Shown here: positions 5,190-8,735 of the stretch, piece after piece | How the letters are laid out: every line of letters begins with the position of its first letter | Numbering within the stretch: the stretch's first letter is position 1 | From: RGIG426 sp045598965 | Lineage (GTDB): Bacteria > Bacillota > Clostridia > Oscillospirales > Acutalibacteraceae | Reading direction: 5' to 3' | Assembly: GCA_045598965.1 (NCBI GenBank) | Contig: JAZRVH010000001.1 | Coordinates: 1 to 8,735, forward strand | Length of the DNA: 8,735 bases | Position numbers and translations under genes: made by a program | Notes under the pieces: generated by a model | Seen by the model: the letters and a program-made list of their open reading frames with translations, nothing else | What the model was told of the DNA's origin: nothing | Database searches by the model: none

Positions 5190-6647
5190 ATGTTTAAAAG
5201 TATTTTTGTCAAATACTTTTCGGTGGTGTCTCTTGTTATCTGTTTAAGTTTTTTAACGCTTGCCGGAGTACAGACGTTTGTTTCCGCTCGGTATTGGTTG
5301 AACGAAAAGCAAGAGCTGTTTACCGAAAATGCACAAAAGATTGCCCAAAGTGCGGCGGAATTTTCTCGCCCGTCACCGATGGATGAATCTCGCTATATGC
5401 TGTATCTCGACAAGGGAAGCACCTTGCCGGCGTTGGCAGACTTGTTGGCGGACACGCTGGAAGCGGACGTAATGATTGCGGATAACCGGGGCGTTTTGCT
5501 TACCCGCACCCAGCGGGCCGGCGGCGAACCGGCGTATGCCGTTATTCCCGACCACGTATTGGCGGAGCTTTCCGATCGCCCGACCTATTTTGCGGTGGAA
5601 ACGCTGGACGGAATATACAACGAACGTCAATATACTGCCGGTGCCCCTATTTACAAAAACGGAATGCACCTCGGCTATGTGTTTATTGCCGCACCGGCGG
5701 GCAAAATGTTTGATTATCTGTGGCAAAACCTGCGGATGTTTTTGATGTCTGCGGTGATTGTTTTATTGTTGGCGGCGGTGGCGGTGTATATTTTCACCTA
5801 CCGTTTGTCGATGCCGCTTCGTAAAATGGCGTTGGCAGCAAAAGCGTTCGGCTCGGGAGATTTTTCCCGCCGGTTGCCCGTCAAGGGAAAGGACGAGGTG
5901 GCGGAATTGGCACGTGAGCTGAATGCCATGGCGGAGTCGCTCTCCCGTGAGGAGGAGATGAGCCGCAACTTTGTTGCCAACGTGTCCCACGAATTGCGTA
6001 CACCGATGACCACCATTTCCGGCTTTGTGGACGGAATGCGAGACGGCACCATCCCGTCGGAAAAGCACGACTTTTATCTCTCGATTGTCTCGGACGAGGT
6101 GCGTCGATTGTCTCGCCTTGTGCAGGCGATGCTCAACCTCTCTCGTATTGATAACCAGTCGCTGAAGGTGTGTCCCTCCACTTTTGATTTGACCGCCTTG
6201 ACCGGCAAAACGCTGCTTTCGTTTGAACAGCGTATTGACGAGAAACGCCTGCACATTACCGGAATTGAGGATTGTGCCGACGTGCTTGTGACAGCGGACG
6301 AGGATTTAATCGGTCAAGTGGTGTATAACCTTTTAGACAACGCCGTGAAGTTTACCGATGAGGATGGCGAGATTTCGCTGTCTATTGTGGAACAGAATAA
6401 TCGGGTTACGTTCACGGTGCGTAACACGGGAGAGGGCATTCCCGGCGAGGAATTGCCTCACATATTTGACCGTTTTTACAAAAGTGACCGTAGTCGCAGT
6501 TTGGATAAGACCGGTGCCGGCCTCGGCCTGTTTCTCGTGAAAAGCATTATTGGATTGCACGGCGGGGAAATCGGGGTTCGGTCGGTGCAAGGGGAGTTTT
6601 GTACCTTTGAATTTTGGCTTCCCTCCCACAAAAATGCCGATGTTTAA
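5190..6647 (+). CDS. Membrane sensor histidine kinase (HAMP, HisKA, HATPase)
   Basis: This 485-residue protein is the partner of the regulator just upstream; ATG follows TAA after a single base, so translational coupling is likely. Order of parts: TM1 (about 8-30), an extracytoplasmic sensor region of about 150 residues (31-180), TM2 (183-205), HAMP (about 206-258), and a dimerisation/phosphoacceptor helix with H267 in NVSHELRTP. The ATPase domain follows, with N box NLLDN (380-384), G1 NTGEGIP (412-418) and G2 GAGLGL (442-447). G1 begins with Asn instead of the commoner Asp, a variant frequent in this kinase group. The sensor region has no motif that I recognise, so the stimulus is unknown. 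The neighbouring HtrA protease suggests envelope or secretion stress, as in CssS, but this is inference. No clear terminator follows; the next promoter lies within 60 bases. Confidence 0.95.
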   Translation: MFKSIFVKYFSVVSLVICLSFLTLAGVQTFVSARYWLNEKQELFTENAQKIAQSAAEFSRPSPMDESRYMLYLDKGSTLPALADLLADTLEADVMIADNRGVLLTRTQRAGGEPAYAVIPDHVLAELSDRPTYFAVETLDGIYNERQYTAGAPIYKNGMHLGYVFIAAPAGKMFDYLWQNLRMFLMSAVIVLLLAAVAVYIFTYRLSMPLRKMALAAKAFGSGDFSRRLPVKGKDEVAELARELNAMAESLSREEEMSRNFVANVSHELRTPMTTISGFVDGMRDGTIPSEKHDFYLSIVSDEVRRLSRLVQAMLNLSRIDNQSLKVCPSTFDLTALTGKTLLSFEQRIDEKRLHITGIEDCADVLVTADEDLIGQVVYNLLDNAVKFTDEDGEISLSIVEQNNRVTFTVRNTGEGIPGEELPHIFDRFYKSDRSRSLDKTGAGLGLFLVKSIIGLHGGEIGVRSVQGEFCTFEFWLPSHKNADV

Positions 6648-6659
6648 GAAATTTGCGAG

Positions 6660-6675
6660 AAAATTTCAAAATTTC
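6660..6675 (+). repeat. Tandem 8-base repeat upstream of the htrA promoter
   Basis: AAAATTTC occurs twice head to tail (6660-6667, 6668-6675). A related inverted half, GAAATTT, lies at 6648-6654. The tract is 25-55 bases upstream of the htrA -10 box, where an OmpR-family regulator could bind. Binding by the adjacent response regulator is an inference from position only; AT-rich repeats like this can also arise by chance. Confidence 0.4.
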
Positions 6676-6700
6676 TTCATATTTATTCGTCAATTCTCTG

Positions 6701-6715
6701 CTATACTAAGTATAG
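6701..6715 (+). promoter_or_regulatory. htrA promoter -10 within a palindrome
   Basis: TATACT (6702-6707) is a good -10 box but has no extended TG and no acceptable -35 at 16-18 bases, unlike the other promoters in the window. The -10 is embedded in a perfect inverted repeat, CTATAC-TAA-GTATAG (6701-6715). The weak -35 suggests dependence on an activator; the palindrome could be an operator or could simply form part of the start region. Confidence 0.55.
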
Positions 6716-6745
6716 ACACTTCTCATTTTGGAAAGGATGACCGTT

Positions 6746-8320
6746 ATGTCGGATTGGTGGAACAATTCTCCTTATACTCCCCAAGACCAAAACCCTTTTG
6801 AACCGCAGTCGGAGCCGCAGGCTCCGTCTGTGCCGTCGGAGCCGCAGATTCCGTCTGTGCCGTCGGAGCCGCAGGTTCCGTCTGTGCCGTCGGAGCCGCA
6901 GGTTCCGTCTGTGCCGTCGGAGCCGCAGATTCCGTCTGTGCCGTCGGAGCCGCAGATTCCGTCTGTGCCGTCGGAGCCGCAGATTCCGTCTGTGCCGTCG
7001 GAGCCGCAGATTCCGTCTACCCCGACGACTCCTGCACCGGTGCCGCCGACGTATTACGGTTGGTCTCAGCCGTCGCCGACACAGCCGCCGACGCCCTCGT
7101 CTCCTACGCCGTCGTGGACACCGCAACCTCCACGTCCGCCCAAGAAAAAGGGCAACGGTATTGTTATCGCCGTCGTGGCGGTGCTTTGTGTGTTGTGCGT
7201 GGGTTGCCTCGGCGTAGGCGTGATGCTGTTCGCCGACAAAGAGGGATTTTCGTTGCCCCCGTTGTCCGAAAGCGAGGCAGAGAGCACGACGGAAACCTCG
7301 GATGTGAATGCGAATGCTCCGTCGGTGAAAGTGAACGACACGGATATCACCGATGACGGATTATCCACTGCCGATATTGTGAAAAACAATCTGGACAGCA
7401 CCGTGGTCATCAATATGTACGACTATGCGGTGATTAAATACGGGAATTTCTCCTTTGGTTCCAGCGAGGAGGAAACTCTCGCCGGCACCGCCTCCGGTAT
7501 TGTTTGGACAGAGGACGGCTATATTATCACGAATGAACACGTCGTGACCAACGAAAAAACGAACGAACTGTTCCGCCGTATCGAAGTAGTTTTGTATTCC
7601 GGTGCCACCTACAACGCCACCGTTGTGGGAGCGGATGAGGACACCGATTTGGCGATTCTCAAAATCAACGCTACCGGCTTGAAACCCGCCACCTTCGGCG
7701 ACAGCGAAAAGGTACAGCTCGGTGACCGTGTGGTGACGATCGGAAACTCCGGCGGGTTGGAATGGACCGTGTCCCAGGGAATTTTGTCCGGCAAAAACCG
7801 TGATGTGTACGACGAAACCGGCTATTCGATTCAATGCTTGCAGATTGATGCCGCTATCAACCCCGGCAACTCCGGCGGTCCGCTTCTTAACCGTTACGGT
7901 GAGGTGATTGGCGTCAACTCGGCAAAAATCGTGTACACCAGCATCGAAAACGTCGGGTTTTCTATTCCGATTAGCCAGGCACGTACCATCATCGAGGATT
8001 TGGTGAAATACGGCCACGTGACCGGTCGTGTGGGTCTTGGCGTTACCGGATATACCATAACCCAAACCGGCTATGAGGGCTTTATGATTTATACGATTGA
8101 GCCCGGTTCGTCGCTCGAGGGAACGGAAATCAAACAGTATGACATCATTACGAAGGTGGGAAATACGGTTGTAAAATCCCGTACCGAAGTGCGTAATGCG
8201 TTGTCGAAATATAAGCCGAATCAAGAAGTGACCCTAACGCTGAAACGCATTGTGGACCAGCGTACCGGCGAGGTAACCGAGTTTACCTGCAAAATCAAAT
8301 TAAAGGAAGTTACCACCTGA
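6746..8320 (+). CDS. htrA: Membrane-anchored HtrA/DegP-type serine protease with Pro-rich repeat tail
   Basis: This 524-residue protein has a low-complexity, Pro/Ser-rich N-terminus (1-132). Within it, residues 22-93 are eight copies of SEPQ-x-PSVP. KKK (133-135) is followed by one membrane helix (139-163, with three Cys), an acidic linker, a trypsin-like domain (about 205-415), and a PDZ domain (about 425-522). The catalytic triad is intact: H265 (TNEHVV), D301 (DTDLAIL) and S376 (GNSGGPL). Family members degrade or refold misfolded proteins outside the membrane, so the tail faces the cytoplasm and the protease the cell surface. Length without the tail is usual for Firmicute HtrA. The frame is open from TTG 6728, but AAAGGA (6733-6738) lies at the right distance from ATG 6746; the ATG at 6737 overlaps that SD site. 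It follows a sensor kinase operon that may control it, and a strong terminator ends it. Confidence 0.94.
   Translation: MSDWWNNSPYTPQDQNPFEPQSEPQAPSVPSEPQIPSVPSEPQVPSVPSEPQVPSVPSEPQIPSVPSEPQIPSVPSEPQIPSVPSEPQIPSTPTTPAPVPPTYYGWSQPSPTQPPTPSSPTPSWTPQPPRPPKKKGNGIVIAVVAVLCVLCVGCLGVGVMLFADKEGFSLPPLSESEAESTTETSDVNANAPSVKVNDTDITDDGLSTADIVKNNLDSTVVINMYDYAVIKYGNFSFGSSEEETLAGTASGIVWTEDGYIITNEHVVTNEKTNELFRRIEVVLYSGATYNATVVGADEDTDLAILKINATGLKPATFGDSEKVQLGDRVVTIGNSGGLEWTVSQGILSGKNRDVYDETGYSIQCLQIDAAINPGNSGGPLLNRYGEVIGVNSAKIVYTSIENVGFSIPISQARTIIEDLVKYGHVTGRVGLGVTGYTITQTGYEGFMIYTIEPGSSLEGTEIKQYDIITKVGNTVVKSRTEVRNALSKYKPNQEVTLTLKRIVDQRTGEVTEFTCKIKLKEVTT
6809..7024 (+). repeat. Eight tandem 27-base repeats inside htrA
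   Basis: Eight in-frame 27-base units encode SEPQ[A/V/I]PSVP, the last one ending in STP. Units differ almost only at the fifth codon: GCT, ATT, GTT, GTT, ATT, ATT, ATT, ATT. The rest is identical at the DNA level, including third positions, which points to recent expansion or homogenisation by slippage or unequal recombination. The unit length is a multiple of three, so copy-number change keeps the protein in frame. Confidence 0.97.
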
Positions 8321-8327
8321 TAAGGAG

Positions 8328-8360
8328 CTGCCGTGAGAAAGATTCTCACGGCAGTTTTTT
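8328..8360 (+). terminator. Rho-independent terminator after htrA
   Basis: A perfect 12-bp stem, CTGCCGTGAGAA (8328-8339) with TTCTCACGGCAG (8343-8354), has the loop AGA and is followed by six T. It begins seven bases after the htrA stop codon. Confidence 0.95.
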
Positions 8361-8410
8361 CATATTCCGAAAAAAAGAAAAAGAATTTGAAAAATCACGA
8401 AAAAAAAGGG

Positions 8411-8439
8411 TTGCAATTTGCTGAAAGGTGTTGTATAAT
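8411..8439 (+). promoter_or_regulatory. Promoter of the tRNA-Leu gene
   Basis: A -35 TTGCAA (8411-8416), a 17-base spacer and a perfect -10 TATAAT (8434-8439) are present. An A-rich tract (about 8369-8407) just upstream could act as an UP element, as is common before stable RNA genes. The mature tRNA would begin 14 bases after the -10. Confidence 0.8.
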
Positions 8440-8452
8440 AGCCATTGCACCT

Positions 8453-8539
8453 GCCGGTGTGATGGAATTGGCAGACGTAGTGGACCCAAAATCCACCGCT
8501 GGCGACAGCGTCCCCGTTCGAGCCCGGCCACCGGCACCA
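8453..8539 (+). tRNA. tRNA-Leu-like gene (anticodon CAA) with unusual bases
   Basis: This is an 87-base class II tRNA. The acceptor GCCGGTG (8453-8459) pairs perfectly with CACCGGC (8529-8535), followed by A73 and an encoded CCA (8537-8539). The anticodon stem GTGGA/TCCAC closes the loop CCCAAAA; read in register this gives anticodon CAA (Leu, UUG codons) but C at position 33, where U is nearly universal. The long variable arm is a clean hairpin, CGCTG-GCGA-CAGCG. The T stem CCCCG/CCGGC has two C-C mismatches (49-65 and 52-62) around the normal TTCGAGC loop. A good promoter and terminator argue that it is transcribed. It may be a divergent functional tRNA, a decaying copy, or a tRNA with an altered role; the identity call is firm, function is not. 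Confidence 0.8.
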
Positions 8540-8542
8540 AAG

Positions 8543-8585
8543 TAGGTATTCATAGGGCACTTGACCTGTGAATACCTATTTTTTT
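8543..8585 (+). terminator. Rho-independent terminator after tRNA-Leu
   Basis: A 10-bp perfect stem, TAGGTATTCA (8543-8552) with TGAATACCTA (8569-8578), is extended inward by AGG/CCT and followed by seven T. It ends the tRNA-Leu transcript and separates it from the methyltransferase gene. Confidence 0.92.
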
Positions 8586-8691
8586 ACCCTATCTTGCTTA
8601 ATTATGTATATCTACCGGTATCGGCTATATTTTCAATAAAAACGGTCTTTGTTGTTTTGATGAACAAATACGCATAATGAGGGTGTACTCA

Positions 8692-8735
8692 ATGAAGAAA
8701 TATAATGTAATAGACTTGTTCGCCGGCGTGGGCGG
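8692..8735 (+). CDS. DNA (cytosine-5) methyltransferase, N-terminal 14 codons (cut by window edge)
   Basis: ATG 8692 opens a frame reading MKKYNVIDLFAGVGG to the window end. The DLFAGxGG block is motif I, the S-adenosylmethionine-binding loop at the very N-terminus of C5 cytosine methyltransferases such as Dcm and type II modification enzymes. A ribosome binding site, GAGGGTG (8679-8685), lies six bases upstream. No strong promoter is visible in the AT-rich gap 8586-8678. The enzyme would methylate cytosine in a short DNA target; whether a restriction enzyme partner follows cannot be seen. Its position right after a tRNA gene suggests an accessory or island gene, by inference. The short length limits certainty, but the motif is distinctive. 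Confidence 0.82.
   Translation, partial: MKKYNVIDLFAGVG

Noticed and set aside
6809..7024. Could the regular repeats be a CRISPR array?
   Set aside because: The 27-base units abut without unique spacers and are in frame within a protein-coding gene.
6701..7126. A 141-residue Arg-rich minus-strand frame opposite the htrA repeats, and a similar plus-strand frame at 6798-7217
   Set aside because: Both stay open only because a 27-base GC-rich repeat without stops is multiplied in every frame. The HtrA frame continues into a full protease.
8333..8545. A 70-residue frame ending in VMELADVV...RARPPAPK
   Set aside because: This is a translation of the tRNA-Leu gene, a well-known type of spurious protein; it has no ribosome binding site and runs through a terminator.

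Overview
The window looks like chromosomal DNA of an anaerobic Gram-positive bacterium of the class Clostridia, plausibly a gut Oscillospiraceae/Ruminococcaceae-type organism. This rests on the rubredoxin-first (reverse) rubrerythrin, a 5S rRNA-tRNA-Asn operon end, strong SD sites, a membrane-anchored HtrA with a long Pro-rich N-terminus, and sigma-A-type promoters. No species call is possible from sequence reading alone.

Layout. Positions 1-175 are the end of an rRNA operon: the 3' part of 5S rRNA, tRNA-Asn(GUU) and a strong terminator. A 300-base purine-rich, hairpin-rich non-coding stretch follows, closed by a second terminator that shares its core sequence with the first. Then come reverse rubrerythrin (484-1032, +), a bidirectional terminator, and a neurotransmitter:sodium symporter (NSS) family transporter on the minus strand (1089-2600). 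The transporter is divergent from a pyridoxamine-phosphate-oxidase-like flavin protein (2727-3125, +). A small membrane protein with an apparently broken frame (about 3122-3511) and a PAP2-family membrane phosphatase/transferase (3571-4281) follow. Next is a response regulator / sensor kinase pair (4484-6647) and a membrane-anchored HtrA-type serine protease with eight near-identical 9-residue repeats in its cytoplasmic tail (6746-8320). The window closes with a divergent tRNA-Leu(CAA)-like gene (8453-8539), its terminator, and the first 14 codons of a DNA cytosine-5 methyltransferase that runs off the right edge.

How the parts relate. The two-component pair beside htrA resembles the CssRS-HtrA arrangement of Bacillus, in which a kinase senses envelope or secretion stress and the regulator induces the quality-control protease. 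The htrA promoter here has a poor -35 box and repeats upstream, which would suit activator control. Rubrerythrin is an independent peroxide-defence unit. The transporter, flavin protein and PAP2 protein look like single housekeeping or accessory genes, each with its own promoter. Four of the promoters share the same extended -10 element, TGGTATACT.

No convincing new multi-gene system is visible. The points most worth a second look are: the tRNA-Leu, which has C33 and two C-C mismatches in the T stem and sits beside a methyltransferase gene; the symporter, which has lost both residues of the canonical extracellular gate; the homogeneous repeat tract in HtrA; the frameshifted small membrane gene; and the structured spacer after the rRNA operon.
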